Of a stretch of DNA of 56,056 bases, positions 33,201 through 46,600 are shown piece by piece; the stretch's first letter is position 1; every line of letters begins with the position of its first letter. The notes below the pieces were generated by a model. It was not told where the DNA came from. It searched no databases and saw only the letters and a list, made by a program, of their open reading frames with translations. Source of the stretch: Spirogloea muscicola (Eukaryota > Streptophyta > Zygnematophyceae > Spirogloeales > Spirogloeaceae); assembly GCA_009602725.1 (NCBI GenBank), contig WELB01000054.1, forward strand, positions 262,342 to 318,397, given 5' to 3'. Both the position numbers and the translations under genes were made by a program.

Positions 33201-36200
33201 ATGGCATCGTTCATCTCAGCCTCCCTGAATAATCCTCGCAAGTTGCTGCTCTGATCCTCGTCCCTACTACGCAGGCCAGCACCAGGAGAGTAGAGCGACT
33301 GGAAGTCTACTAGGAGTACACGCTTTCCTGCAGACACCATCAGGAGACAAGCTGAGCTAGGCACTACTTCTTGGAGTAGCTATGCAAGGACCAAGATTAT
33401 TGCAACTGCACCTGCTAGATTGTCAAGCAGAATGTCTGAAAGATAGCAGACAAGGAAGTCAACAAACAAGACAGCAAGGACACAGAAAGCTTGCAAAGGG
33501 CTGCTGTGGTAAGTGCAATGCTTGATGCAGTGCAGACAGACCTAGGTGATGTGCCACAGCATTGACAGTCATCGTCTTTCCAGTGCCAGAGGCCCCACTG
33601 AGAAGTACCACCAGGCCAGCCCCAGAAGTGGTGTCATCCATGCCAGCAGTCTTCCTATATATCCTGAATTTGCCAAAATTCTCTACACTCCTCACAAGCA
33701 GCTCCTTCTGCTCCTCTGGAAGGACCACCTGCTCCATACCAACCTGCAAAGGTTCACGGGATCTAGTCAACCCGATGCAACAACCAGACTGCTATACACT
33801 AACTCTGGCATGCAATCATTGGATGGACTTGGCTGGCATACAAGGTGTGCTCAACTATTCGCCTGTCAGAGTGGTACTTCAACAATCAACAGTGACTATA
33901 ATGAGTTCGCGAAAGTAGAGAAGCAACCGCAACATGTCAAAATGCACAGACCGTACCAACTTGCACGATTTGCCAGTACAAGCACCAGCAGTTCTGGCCT
34001 CCAGAGTAAGTGTCACAGGAAGTGGGTCATTTCAGACATGAAAAAGACATGCTCGCAGATCAGAAGCTTGAGCACATGACAGGCTTGTCTTAGCAGAAGC
34101 TGACACGATGTTACCTTTGGGGTGTACAGGTGGGAGCCTTCAATAAGCTCTGTGATCTCTGTGTCGAGGCCAGCAATCCAGTCCAGGAGCCTCCTGTCCA
34201 ACTCTAGCTGCTGCTCCATCAGATCTCCGCTTCCCCTCGCATACAAAGAGCTCTTCACCTTGACCAACCCCTTGGCCACCAACTTAGACGACTTGTAGAA
34301 GTACTTGCGAGCAAGCACCTGCCAGCTCAGGCATTTTCCGTGGGTAAATTTGCAACAACTGCAACAAGTGCACCATTGGCAAACAACCAAGTAGATCACA
34401 ATGCTCCTTGAAAGACTCACCTGCTCCTTGAAAGACTCAAACTGCACTGTCAAGACGTCCTTGACCTACACCATAAGAAAGCAAGATTAGCTTGACATAG
34501 CCAGGATCGAGATGATATGGCAAGGAGCGAGATGAGGGTTTCCTTCAAGGAGCTTACAACAATGTACCTCAAGTCATATTTGTGGCATCTGTCAACACAA
34601 TCATGCTATCACAGATGCCTCGGCTAGTGTGTCTGGTGTGATTTTTACTGATCAATTTCCGTCCTTTGTATCTGTAAGAGAGTCTGATTCACATTCACCA
34701 GCGTTCCTAATGGGAACATAACCACCTGTAGGTATAAGTTGCACTCACGAGTTTGCTAGTGGGGTCTGTTTATAAGCTCAGGTGTGAAAGGTACAAAAGG
34801 AGAAGAGACAAACTCGGTGGACATGATGTCTGATACCTGCACCCCGTCTGCAGCTCGCCTGTAGGAGCCCTCGCCATCCACTTCAAAGGCACCTTTCACC
34901 AAGGGTGAGATCGCCAACCCTGTGCCCTGCCTGGCTTGTCAGCTACCCAGCACACAAGAAGAATCATAACAAATCTGGCAACATTCAACGGTCACTGGAG
35001 CCGTGTAGACCAATTGGATTGAAGTTGTGACCTGTTAGACCACTTCCTCAGCACTTTCTGACAGCCCCTTCACTCAACACCTCATCTAAGTCATTGTTGG
35101 AGGAGCTCACCAACAAGCATCAGGACGACAAACTTCTCAAAGTCATCCAGTCCCAGCTTTCTTGCAAGTGCCTGCAGGTTGAGCTTGACATATGTCAGGC
35201 TGTTAACAAGCCTTGTGCGGTTAGAGGCTTGCAGCAACACCATCGCACACACATTCCAATAAACATAGCAAGCTGAGAATGAGAGGTGGACTTTTGGTGA
35301 AATTTGATACAGAGGCAACATAGCAGGTGCCCAATGTCTTCAAAAGATCTTGAGTACGTTTTGCTGCAAGGAGCAGCCAAGCGCTTATTTACACGAAGTG
35401 ACAGAGTGCTGCGACACTGCTTGGACTTGTACTCGTCTTAGAGGCATGGTCAGAGATCCAGGCTGAACCTCTAGACGAGGCAGTTGGTACGATGCCACCG
35501 CAAGTTCTGTGGCCCGCAAGCGTTCCTGAAGCCGCGACTGGGCAAATCTCAGCTTGGCGCGAAGCTCTCTTATGCTGGAGGTCTGCAATGGAGGTAGCCA
35601 AATCAAGCTGTCAACCCCTTGTCATATGAAGCTGCCAGGCTTCTAGAGAAGAGCAAAGGAGCTATTTTCAAGTGACCAGCAGCTGAGTATTCTCAGCGGT
35701 GCTGCATGCACTGCCATGCAATGCAAGGGCGAGTGCAAGTACAGGATGGCCAGGGACGACTTGCACAGCTCTTCTGGACAGCGAATGACGTGAGAGCAAG
35801 TCGATAGACTGCTCTGCTTTCATAAAGAGGAACATGCCTTGGATGGGCGGTCGAACCAGGCTCTCTCGTCAGTGCCTGCCTCCTTCATGTCCTCTTTGTG
35901 CCGGGCTCTGGCTATTCGCAGCATCAGCGACAGGACCTGCACCTTTTGGCTGCACTTCAGTATTCCTCATGGTGGTAGAAGTCCATTCCTCCACCAAGTA
36001 GCACAAAGGGCAGGATGTTGACAATCTCTCATGAGCCTCTGCTTATTGCAGTGCTCGAGACTTTCAGTTTTTCTTGCAAATGACTGCCTCGTCCACCTGG
36101 AAAGCGTCATCAAGATACTCGAGGCTGGACTTGTACAATCCAAGCTGCTCATCACCATCCAAAGTCCCATTAGCATCCTCATTGCCTCTGGAGCTCTCAG

Positions 36201-38497
36201 AAGCCAGCGCCGCTGTGTGATTGCCAGCTCCCGCTGCGCTGCTGCGCGGAGTGCCTGGCCCCGAGTCGCTCGCATGTGGGGGACTATGACACACTGGGCC
36301 ATGCTTGGCCCTCTTAGCACCCACGCTCTGCTCCAGCTGCCGCAGCTGGGAAGCAATGTCCCCATCAAGCTCCTCCTCCTCCTGCTCCTCGTCATCTGCA
36401 ACTCACCACAGCTGTTCATTAGTGAATGGTTGATGGCAAGTGCTGACAGCTTTGGATAGCCCGTCGGGCAAGTGACTTGAGAATATTTGGTAAGCTCATC
36501 TGACCACTTGTCATCGCATCCGGAAGGATCCGGTCGGCTGGAGCTGCTGGGCCAACACTAGGCTGTACTGCAGCCTCGGACTCGAGGCCGAGCCCAGTCT
36601 CCATCCCCTTCGCCAACGGTGCTCCAGACTCCTGGCAGAGCAGGTTGCACTTCCGCAGTAAAACAAGCTGCTCCAAGAACAGGCTGTACTGTCGTAATTG
36701 CTCGCTGATCAAGTATTGACCAAAACAGGCAGGACTCCACCACCTTTAGCAGCCTTTGTCATGTCACAATACGCATATTAGTTTGATGCACAGTGACCCT
36801 GACTCCACATGCATTGACCCTTTGCACAAGTCATCATGCACAGCTACTGGGCTCAAGGCTGAGGGCTAGCCTGGGAGCTTCCACCAAGCACCGAGAGAAG
36901 CTCTGTGTGGGTGAGCTTGAGCCGCTGCTCGCTTGTGATGGACCGCCCGAGCAGCACAGCTACAGCCTCTCTTGTCATGCGCAGGTTTTTGTCTTCGTAC
37001 TCATCCTGACATAGACCAAGCTTCAACATCAAGGCTTCAATGCAAGCACATAAGGACTGAGTACGGGCAAGGTGTGGCCCGCAAACTTGACACAAACTTG
37101 AGCTTAACCCCAATATTGACTGCCATTGTTTCGCCTGAGAGAGCCTGGCAACAAATAGTCGCTGCAAGGAGTAAAGCAATAATGATATGAAGGCACTCTG
37201 CGAGCCAGATAGACAATCTCCTTAAGTCAGGTAAGCTAATTGACAATTTTCTATAAGGTGCTGGTATGTGAGTAAACGTAAGAGTATGACTAAGGAACCT
37301 GTCAATCTCCAGAAGCATAATCGCCAAGCATGCTTGCAGAAATCTGAGAAGCAAGCCCACTTCTTCATGCACTCGAGAGATCCCGCCTACACCTTTGGGT
37401 GTAAGACCTTGTGGGCTTTGAGGTGTGACTCCCAGATGGTGAAAAGGGCACGTTCATGAAAACATCATGGTTCGTCACAATTAACAGAGAGAAAGGACAC
37501 AGCCAGGAAGGGAGCCTGCAACTGCTGGAGCAGGAAAGGGGCGTGTTGGGAGAGTAGTTTGCTGTCAAGAGAGCAGTGAGCTCAGGTCCTGTTTGTGAGG
37601 TGGGGTTCTGGCTTGCCAGTGTAGGTATGCCTACCCCCTGCTCGACGATGATGCCATCCACCATGTGCAGCCGCTTCTCTACGACAAAGTCCTCCAAGTC
37701 CAGGGTGCTCATGCTGCACAGCTCCAGGTGCGACTCCTTGTCATCATACTTGCCTCCTGCAGCACATGCACGGGAGCAAGGGAAGGAGGCAATGCTGAGA
37801 CTGCAGGTCACTGTGGCTTCTGGAGGAGCGGATGACCTCCTGGGCAGACCTCGCACTGGTATGGAGGACTTGCACAGACACTGGTTGCCATGGTGGCGGC
37901 AGTGCCCGGGAGTATCGAGTGCATGTGCGAATACCGAAGGCACTCCGCAGGCACTGCGAGACAGTGGCGCCGCGGACAAAGAGGAGCTGGAAGAGGTCGG
38001 CCTCGCGCGGCGTGAGTCGGTAGCGGTCGACGACGCGGAGAACGAGCGGCAGGCTGCCCGGGGGCGTGTCCGCCAGCCGCGCCTGCGCCCGAGCCTCCAC
38101 GTCGGCCAGCAGATTGTCCAAGAGCCGCAAGGCGCTCAGCCTGCGAGGTGCGTGCACGAGCACCTCGGCAGCGTCAGCAGGTGTGCCGTTTGGCCAGCAC
38201 ACGCCAGCCTGAGCCCCGAGCCCGAGCCCGGGCTCGAGGTGGAGTCACAGTCGCCGGGCCGACATCCCCGTCTGGCTGCGGCTGCGTCCACGGCTGTGAC
38301 GATAGGACGTGGCAAGAGCTCGGAGGGCGAGCAGGCGGGAGGGAAGGGAGGGGGTCGGGGAGGACTGGCCTGGCAGCGGGAGAGGCGGCCGCGTCGTCGG
38401 CAGCGGGGCCCGCCGCGACGGCGCGGCGCAGCNCGAAGTCCGCCAGGAGCGCCAGCAGCTCGGGGCTCCGCGCCGGCGCGGGCGCCTCGGCGGCCAT
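30273..38497 (-). CDS. Tandem AAA+ ATPase, multi-exon
   Basis: Large P-loop ATPase; substrate unknown. ATG at 38497 (MAAEAPAPARSPELLALLAD), one N in codon 22. An N-terminal helical region follows (RLSALRLLDNLLADVEARAQ; VDRYRLTPREADLFQLLFVR) that resembles the N-terminal part of bacterial two-AAA winged-helix ATPases. A long variable linker comes next, with an acidic segment near 36.3 kb, LARKLGLDDFEKFVVLMLVG, and SPLVKGAFEVDGEGSYRR. First AAA: VLLSGASGTGKTMTVNAVAH (Walker A), AILFFDECEAIF (Walker B), GIIMLATNRPLDLDEAMHRR (sensor 1 and Arg finger), YELTGGYIKNAAMSALLQ (lid). Second AAA: LFWGAHGTGKSSAAAALGFE, AVLVLDDF (Glu replaced by Asp), LCILIANH, VVEFKQPDAAVRARMWRTLL. The last exon ends EVFLRTFI. 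Most exons have clear GT-AG borders; the exon 1/2 junction in the GC-rich 38.1-38.4 kb part is not resolved. Confidence 0.75.
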
Positions 38498-39175
38498 GGC
38501 GGGCGCCGGACCAAGGGCAGCAGCGGCAATACTCCTGGCAGCTGTCGAGGGGCCAGTCAGGGTGACGCCCCGCGCACTGACGCTGCGGCTGACGGCGCGA
38601 GGGGACCTCCTCCTCCTCCTCCCATGGCAGCGCCGCTCGCCCGCTCGCTCGCCTCGCTCGCCTGCCCTGCCGCGCTGGCGGCAGTGGACCGCACAGTGCA
38701 GCGCGCGAGAGCTTCGCACGCACGCTCGGCTGCCTCGCCGCGCTGGGATGCGCGGCGCCCGCCGAACGCGGCGTCCCCCGCCTCGTCGAGCGATTCGGCC
38801 CTCGTCGAGCGCCCTCCGCACGTTCACCCATGCATCCTACGAGCACAGTCTAAGCTACGGAGCACCAAAGTAGAACCGTGACAGCAGCTTCTGTCATTTC
38901 TACGTCCAAGTGGCTGTTATGTCAGTTGTGCACAGCTCATTGAGAGGGTGGCCGTCCAGTGGCCGAAGACCCCGTGGCGTATGTACAATTTGGAGAGGTC
39001 CAAAATAATGTGAATGGGTGAGAGTCACTGATTTCTCTTCTCAAGCGAGGTTAGAAGCCGGAAGTCGAAGTTGGTCAGTGGCCTGGAAGCTGCTCAAGGT
39101 GCTCGCCTTTGCACAGGGGCTGGTAGCGTCGGGTGAAGGATACCATGACCTGGCAACCAAGCCCACTACGGGCTG

Positions 39176-42100
39176 TCAGCTATCGCTGAAAGGCCGGGCA
39201 GCAGCACGTGGCAGACTTGCTTCTTGAGAGCTGGCGAGGAAGCGCAGTGGGATAAAGTGATGCGGCACAGTCGCTTGTGCAGAGGCCAAGATTCTGACCA
39301 TGATATGCAGCAGGACGATGTAGACGAGTATCAGGAAGGATCTGCGAGAGACGCGGCCAACTGGAGCAGCATCGGCGGAGGCACTTCCGGCACCCACGCT
39401 GCGGTCGCGCCTCAACCACTCCTTCCTGAGCCTGCGCACTCTTGTGTCTTTGGCTGTCGCAGGAGCCTTGCCAGCCTGGCCAACAGCGAGTTGCCCACTG
39501 AGTGCCCAGCGTGAGAATGAGTGCCCGGCGTGAAAGTGTTCCTTGACTGCTAAGGAACAACACTCTGTACGAGCAGAACTTGCATGAGAATGTCCTGATT
39601 AGGAAGAGATGCCCAGAGGCACGCAGCTCTCTCAAGTGCTCTAGCACTGCTCGGTGACATGCACGGCAGCAAGCAGGCAGCCTGACAGCCAGAGCCTCAG
39701 ACAAACGCCAAGTCGGCCGGTGCAATGTGACAGGGGCTGGTCTTGCTCACCTCAACATCCTGGTTGCCTGCCAGCAGCTGTGTGGACTCCAGGCCCAGCC
39801 CCTCCAGCGGGCTGCGCTGAGGAAGCAGAAGCTGCGGCTTGCCACCAGCCTCGTCAGCAGACTCCAGGCTTAGCTGCCCAGCTGCAGGGGTCGGTGGGAC
39901 TGCTGTTGCCCCTCCTTTGACGGCAGACGTTGAGCCCTGGCTCGCCACGAGCTGTGCCTCTCCGCCAACACGGGACCGCAGCTCTGCAGAATGTGGTGCA
40001 ACCTGCGCATCCCCTCTTAGTCCTTCTCCATTTGCGACCTGCAACCAGGACTGCGCTTCAGCAATTTCACGTTTTGCAACAGAGCCACCTGCCAAGGCTG
40101 CACTCAGGTACCAAAGTCACTGCGTGCACTTGTGCAGGCCTAGTAACAATGAGCAGATAACAGACTGGTCAAAGGCTGTGCACCCTACCTTGGAGGGCTG
40201 TCCTCGTCTGAAGCCAGCCACCAGCTCAGCATGCTGCCTTCTCAGTTCCTCCCCTTCCGATGACAGTTGCAACAACTTACTTTCCAGACCTAGGACCTGC
40301 GAGTCCATTGGCAGGACATTAGCACTGACCATCTGATGCCAACATGGAGGCAATCTGCGCCACTGTAGCAGGTGTGCTTGGCCAGGTGTACTTGTACACA
40401 TCCCCGTCTGCCTGTACCTTGTCCTTGAGCACTTCCAAGGATGCCTCGGCCTCGCTTGCATGCTGCTCCTCAGCTGCTCGAGCCTCCGACTCCCTGCTGA
40501 GCTGCTTCTGATAGTCCCTTTTCTCCTCATCGTGCAGTAGGCGCAGCTGCAAGGACAGGGCTTGTGCAGCCTCCAGCTCGGCTTCCTGGTGCTGCACCTT
40601 TGCCTGCAACAATTGCTAGCGGACATGAGCGGAGCTGAGAACCTCCAAACTGTTGCTGCCACGTTCGACAATGTCTTACAGGGGCGTCAATCACAAGCTC
40701 ATTAATGACGTCACCTCAACATACCTCAAGCTCAGCCGCCCTGGCAGCTTGGCCACTAGACTCGGCCTCCAAGTCAGCAATCCGCTTGAGAGCTGTGTCC
40801 CTCTCTTGCTCCAGGTCCTGGGGCAGTCTGATAGCTGTCAGCCACATTACATAGCTTCATTACTGAACAACGTAACACTGTTGCATGATTTGCCACCAGC
40901 AGAGGCAGGTGCATGGCTGATTGGAGATGGCATGCAAGGAATTGCAATGAAGACGGACCGCTTGGATCTTGGCAACGGCAGTCTTCACAGCTGCATTGAA
41001 GGTGCGAGCCCTGCGCTCCGTCTGCTCCTGCAGCTGCTGCATGGCTCCCTCCACCTGTTGCGAGGAGGCAAATTCCAGGGCACCAACATTTTGGGTTTCC
41101 AAATATGACTTTCTGCAGTCAGAAACTCAAGACTCATGTCTTGGATCAGCCAATGACTTTACATAGCAGGGATATGGCATCGCCATGGGCTACCTCGGCT
41201 TGTGAAGCCTTGGCTTGAGCTGCTGAAGCCTCAAAGGCATATATCTGCTGCCGCACTTGCCCGAGCTCTGCCTCTGTCTGCTCATGCAGCTGAGCTGCAA
41301 GCTGCGCCCTCTGCTCGCTGTCCTCGGCCTTGGCTTGCCATGTAGCCACCTCCGCTGCTGCAACCTGCCACACCAAGTGCCCACCAAACACGTTGAAATT
41401 GGTCACAAGGCCGGTCGGCAAGGCGGGCGTGCTAACCTTAAAATATGAAGGGCAGGTCAATGGTTCACAAAAAGCTAGGCCTGTTTGCCATGTACAAAAT
41501 TGAGGCACAGCAGCAGTAGTACCTGGGCGGAGGCTGAGACGGCCTTGAGGGCCTCCTCCAGCTGCTGACGCTCATCCTCGCCAACGGCATGGTGCTGAAC
41601 CGCCTCCCGTAGCGACCGCAACTCGGACGAGATTGACGCCAGCTGCACCTCCTTGTCTGCCGCCTCCCGCCTGTTTGCCTCCACCTGCATTAACAATGTA
41701 GAGCTCGCTCTTCACATCCTGCCATCAGGCGAGTGCACATGCAGAAGAGCGTGAGCATGGAGCTGGACGAGGTCCTGGACCTCACCTCGGCCTCAGCAAG
41801 GGCCAGCTTCTGCTGCCTCTGCTGGAGCTCCTTCTCCAGGGTCTCCCGATTGACCGCACTGGACCTCAGGAGAGCCCTCACCTCCACCACCGTCATGGCC
41901 ATGCTCTCGTTCTCCTCCCGCAGGTCCAATACCTCTTGCTGCCGCTCCTGCGCACCACAACTATAGTGGGCAGCCGTGTCAGCTCACCGTCATCGCTTTC
42001 AATCAATCCTCCAGACACCCAAAGTGCAGCCCGGTGATGGTCTTGTGCATGGCGGGGCAGTAAGCAGGGTGATCGAGCGATCATGCCGCTGCAATGCAGC

Positions 42101-43362
42101 TCTAGAAAGGTGTCGGGGTGACACAGCTCACCAACCCACTCACCTGGAGCTCCTCGCTGAGGCCCGCCACGCGCTTCTCCAGAGCGGCAGCCATGGCCTT
42201 GACCCGCTGCTCTAGAGCCTGCACAGGCACAGCCATGGCAGCCATACTGTCTGCTCACTCTTCCTCGTGCAGCCCATGTGCCGCACTGCTTGGTAGCCCG
42301 CGGTGTCAAGCGCTATGGCACATTGCAGAGACATGTACAGCTTGGGTTTTGGCTTCAAGACCTCTCTCTCCTTCCTGGCGTTGGTGGCGACTGACTCCTG
42401 CGAGATTGCGGTGGCCTCGGCAGCCTCTGCTCGGCTGAGAAGCTCCTGCTTGGCCTTGTCGGCGTCCACGCTCCGCGACTGCAGCACTCTGAGCTCAGCC
42501 TGCAGCTGCTCCACCTGGACGGTGACCCAAGGTGAAGCAGAATGAGCAGCTCAGGTCGGGCTGTCGCAGCACGAGACGGAGGTGAGGTGGAAATGAGCGA
42601 GTGGCCTATGATGCTGGCCAGCAGCGAAGACCTCTGCTTGTAATTTCGAGTTTCGGCTGGCGTGCTCCTCCGCGATGGCCACCAAGTCCTTGCGCTCCTC
42701 GGCGGCCGTCGCCAGCGACTGCCGAAGCGCCTCGTGTAGCGCCTCGAGTGTGGCAATGTGGCGGCCTTCATGACCCTCGACAGTGATCGAGGTGCCATCC
42801 TCTTCGGCGCTAGCCGTGGCCTCCTGCCCAATGTGCGTGGCGATGTGGCGGCCTTCATCACCCTTGATGGCAATTGAGGTGCCATCCGCTTCGGGGCTAG
42901 CTGTGATCTCCTGTCCAACGTGCTTCTTCTCGGCAGCAGACGTGTCGGGCGGGTCCTCGTTGTCCAAGAGCGGCGTGACGTCCACGGCCGCACTGAGCCC
43001 GGCAAGGGGAGCCGCTGGCATTGCAGGACGGGCAGATGGTGGAGAGTCTGAAGTGGCCGTCGGCTGGCGGCTGCCCGTGTCGGGCGGGTCGTCGTTGTCC
43101 AAGAGCGGCGTGACGTCCACGGCCGCACTGAGCCCGGCAAGTGACGCCGCCGGCATTGCAGGAGCGGCAGATGGTGGAGCCTCTGAGGCGGCCGGCGGTG
43201 TGGCGGGCAGGCCAGCCGGCGCCTCCAGGGCGCCGGCGGCGGAGGGAGGAGGGAGGGAGGGAGGGGTGTCATTGTCCTCGGCCTCGCGCGCGGCACCGCC
43301 GGGCGCCGGCAGCGGCCGGGCGGGGGCCTCATCGGCGGCGGAGGGCGGGGCGGCGTCGAGGG
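39176..43362 (-). CDS. Golgin-84/CASP-like coiled-coil Golgi protein, 5' end in gap
   Basis: Long coiled-coil protein read on the minus strand in many short exons. The first visible exon (43362 to about 42600) is Ala/Pro-rich then helical (TLEALHEALRQSLATAAEER). Coiled-coil exons follow: LQSRSVDADKAKQELLSRAE, ALEQRVKAMAAALEKRVAGL, REENESMAMTVVEVRALL, ADKEVQLASISSELRSLREA, EDSEQRAQLAAQLHEQTEAE, DLEQERDTALKRIADLEAES, HDEEKRDYQKQLSRESEARA, ESKLLQLSSEGEELRRQHAE. The last exon ends with a hydrophobic anchor (FLILVYIVLLHIMVRIL) before stop at 39176. Coiled coils followed by one C-terminal membrane anchor with an LLH motif is the layout of golgin-84 and CASP, vesicle tethers of the Golgi. The start lies in the gap at 43364-43655 or beyond. 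Exact exon joins in 39.2-39.7 kb are uncertain. Confidence 0.62.
42756..42929 (-). repeat. In-frame tandem duplication, 87-bp unit, in the golgin-like exon
   Basis: Two copies beginning with ATGTGGCGGCCTTCAT at 42756 and 42843. Each encodes a 29-residue unit containing ADGTSI or EDGTSI and GRHIAT. The unit is a multiple of three, so the frame is kept. Confidence 0.8.
42941..43210 (-). repeat. In-frame tandem duplication, 135-bp unit, in the golgin-like exon
   Basis: Two copies starting CGTGTCGGGCGGGTC at 42941 and 43076. Each encodes a 45-residue unit with LAGLSAAVDVTPLLDN and DPPDT. Near-identity suggests a recent duplication. Confidence 0.85.
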
Positions 43363-43363
43363 C

Positions 43364-43655
43364 NNNNNNNNNNNNNNNNNNNNNNNNNNNNNNNNNNNNN
43401 NNNNNNNNNNNNNNNNNNNNNNNNNNNNNNNNNNNNNNNNNNNNNNNNNNNNNNNNNNNNNNNNNNNNNNNNNNNNNNNNNNNNNNNNNNNNNNNNNNNN
43501 NNNNNNNNNNNNNNNNNNNNNNNNNNNNNNNNNNNNNNNNNNNNNNNNNNNNNNNNNNNNNNNNNNNNNNNNNNNNNNNNNNNNNNNNNNNNNNNNNNNN
43601 NNNNNNNNNNNNNNNNNNNNNNNNNNNNNNNNNNNNNNNNNNNNNNNNNNNNNNN
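43364..43655. other. Assembly gap (292 N)
   Basis: Run of unknown bases. It separates the LINE ORF, which is cut off after YRMRLA with its last 50 or so codons and 3' UTR missing, from the first visible exon of the golgin-like gene. Confidence 0.99.
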
Positions 43656-46600
43656 GGCCAGGCGCATGCGGTACACCTGGGCGAGCGACCCAGCTGCAGG
43701 GAAGTCCACCGGCTCCCCATGGAAGCGGCGGGCGACGGCGTGACGGGCAAGCTGGTGGAGCAGTTCGAGCCACCGGGCACCCAACGCCCCATGTGTGTCG
43801 ATGGCCAGCGGGAAGAACTCGTCAGCTGGCGGATGGTCTGCGTACTTGAGTTCTTTGGCACGAGCGGCGCAGGCGACCGCATACCCAGGCTTGGTTGCAC
43901 ACTGGGCTGGGTGGGATCGGTCGAATGCGTCGGTAGTCACCACGTCCAGGAGGAGACGTGGCCCGCCGACCTGTGGGGTGGCCACCAGGTCCACACGACG
44001 GGCGTGGAGACCGTCGGCCCTGTCCTGGAGCGGCATGATCCCAGAGTGCTCCGCTGCCACAGAGAAACCAGCCTCCACCAGGATGCCGTGCATTGCGTCC
44101 CGGAGGCGGTCATGGGCCGCTGTCCGCTCTCCGCCGTGCGAGCAGCGCAGAACGTGAGCGGCCAGCTCCCCCTGCTCGGCCCCGCGCTCACCACACTCAC
44201 ATTGACTCACGCCCTGGAGGCATGGCGGCGGCAGGCCGAGGAGCCTGTGGACGGCACTCCGGAATACCTCGTCCGGGAGGGCGAGGGCGTCGTTGAGTGG
44301 GAGGGCCTGGAGCCACGCCGCTGCCCCGGGGGAAGCGGCAGAGTGGAGTCTCGCGCGCCCGCGCAGGTCGGCCTCGGGGAGCTGCAGCACGGCGGTGGTG
44401 TAGGCGGCCTTGTCGACCACGGCCGCGAAGCGCGCTTGGACCCGCAGGTCCGCGGTGTGCGCGAGGTGCGCAAAGGAGACCGCCTGGCCGGCCAGGTCCG
44501 GGTGCGCCGCGATCAGCCCCTGGTGGGCGGTGCGAAGCGACTCCTGGAACGGCAGCGCGCCCGCGTCGACCTCCACCACCGCCTGCTCCAGTGCACGCCG
44601 GCCGTGGACGATGAAGCGCTGGGCCACGGAGGCGGCAGTCTGCGCCCAGCTGCCGAGGTATGCAGCCCTGCAAGAGCGGACGAGCGGGCGCAGGCCGAGA
44701 CCCCCGTGGCTGAGGGGTAGCGCCGCCTGGTGGATAGCGGCTGGCGACTGTAGGAAGCCCGGGTGGCGGACCAGGGCCGCCAAGCTCGCCACCATGCCGG
44801 CATCGACGGCCTTGTACACCGCCAACGCCTCTGGGGACGGCGGGGTGGCCCGCGTTAAGTACTGGGGCCGCTGCCCGATAGCCTTGGTCAACATGGCCAA
44901 TGACAGCTGCATATCGTCCAGCTCGGGAAGCCGGGCGCAGGCAGAAGGTGCTCCGCAAGGCGGGCTCGCAGCTGCCCCTCCACGAAGGCCGGCGTGCCGA
45001 TGGGGACTCCCAGGAGGGTGAAGCCGTCTGCCGGAGTCCGGCAGCCCGGGGGCAGCGCCAGGGTGGGTAGGATCTCGCCAGGGGACCAAGCCGCGCACTT
45101 CGCCGGCCGGATGGTCAGGCTGAGGGGGGCCAGCTGCTGCGTGAAAGTGACGAAGGCCGCCGCCACGTCTTCCGGAGGGCCGACTATGGTAGTGTCATCT
45201 GCGAAGGTGGGGAGAAGGACGCCTGGGTGGGCCGCTGCGGTAGCCTGCAGAGCCCGGTTGTGCGCGAGCGCAAAGAAGAAGCCGGCGAGGGGGTCCCCTT
45301 GCCGCGTGCCCGAGCGGGACTGCAGGACCTCCACCTGATCACCCCCTGTCCACCAGAGGAGGTCGCTGGGCTGACCGTACCCCAAGCGGAAAAAGGGGAC
45401 CAGGGAGGGGAAGGAGGCCCGGAGCTCCTCCGCAATGCAGGCGCGCTCCACGGTGTTGAAGGCGTTTGCCACGTCGACGGCCAGCACCAGCCACCGGGTT
45501 TGCTGGTCCAGGGTCGCACGGACCCCGTGAACGACGGCCTCGCTCCCACTCCGCAGCCCCGCGCCGTACTGGTGTGGCGCCAAGTGCACCTGCGCCGGCC
45601 CCGCATGCTGCTGCCAGAGTACGCGGCTCACCAGGCGGTAAAGGACCTCCCCAATGGCAATGGGCCTGACCCCTCCGCTCGGCTTGTCGAGGGCGAGCAG
45701 CGTGCTGGTGCACAGGACGCCACGGATGCCGGCCGGCACGTTGTCCCTGGCCAGGTGCTGGCAGATCTGCAGCAGCCCGTTGAAGTCAGCCGCCTCGCCC
45801 TCGAGGAAGATCTCCCGCAGGTGCTCAGTGAGCATGCGGGAGGGACCGCCGGCGGCTGCGCGACGGCTGGTCTGGAGCGCCTTTTTGAGGGCGTCGGCTT
45901 CCAAGACCACCTCCTCCGGCGGGGCGAACGCGGCCAACCACGGTGGCAGGGAGGAGCTGGCCGGGGGGTGGAGGGAGTCCAGGGCCGCCCGCGTGGCCGC
46001 ATTGGTCGGCGCCAGCATCGCATCGTCCAGGGCCTGCACAGCCCGGGAGAGCTCACCCGCGTGGCCGTAGCGAAGAGCCCTGCGGACGCTGGCGGCCCAG
46101 TCGTGTGTAGCCCCACGGCCACCACGGTTGGCCGCGGACGCCGCCACGGCTGCGTCGTGCCTCGCCAGGAGCTCCTCCCAGTGCCCGCTCTCGAACATGT
46201 GGACGCGCTCCAAGAGGGGCTGCTGGCCCTGCTTGCGACTGTCAGGAGAGACCCGCCCGAGCAACAACCTGGGGAAGAGAATGAAGAGCTTCCATGCCGC
46301 CTCGTCCCTGTGGTCCGCGACGATCCGCTGCGTCACCAGGCGGAGCCCGCGGCGGAGGTGCGGGCGCGCCCAACGCGGAACGTGGCGGAGGAGCGGCAGG
46401 GCCGCCTGGCGGTGGACTGCGGCCAGGTCGAGGCCTGCCAGCCACTCCCAGTGATGAGGCGTGGGCGGGGACGGCGCGGGAGGCCTGCCTGGTCGGCCTC
46501 GACGACCACCCGCTGCCGCTGCGCTCCACGCCTGCTCCGCACGGTTGTTGGTACACGACAAGCTCGCTGGTGGTTGGACCGGCCGGACCGCGAGGTGAAG

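Noticed and set aside
43364-43655. Open frames of several hundred codons spanning the 43.4-43.7 kb region
   Set aside because: They run through 292 unknown bases. The flanks belong to two different genes, so no protein can be claimed across the gap.
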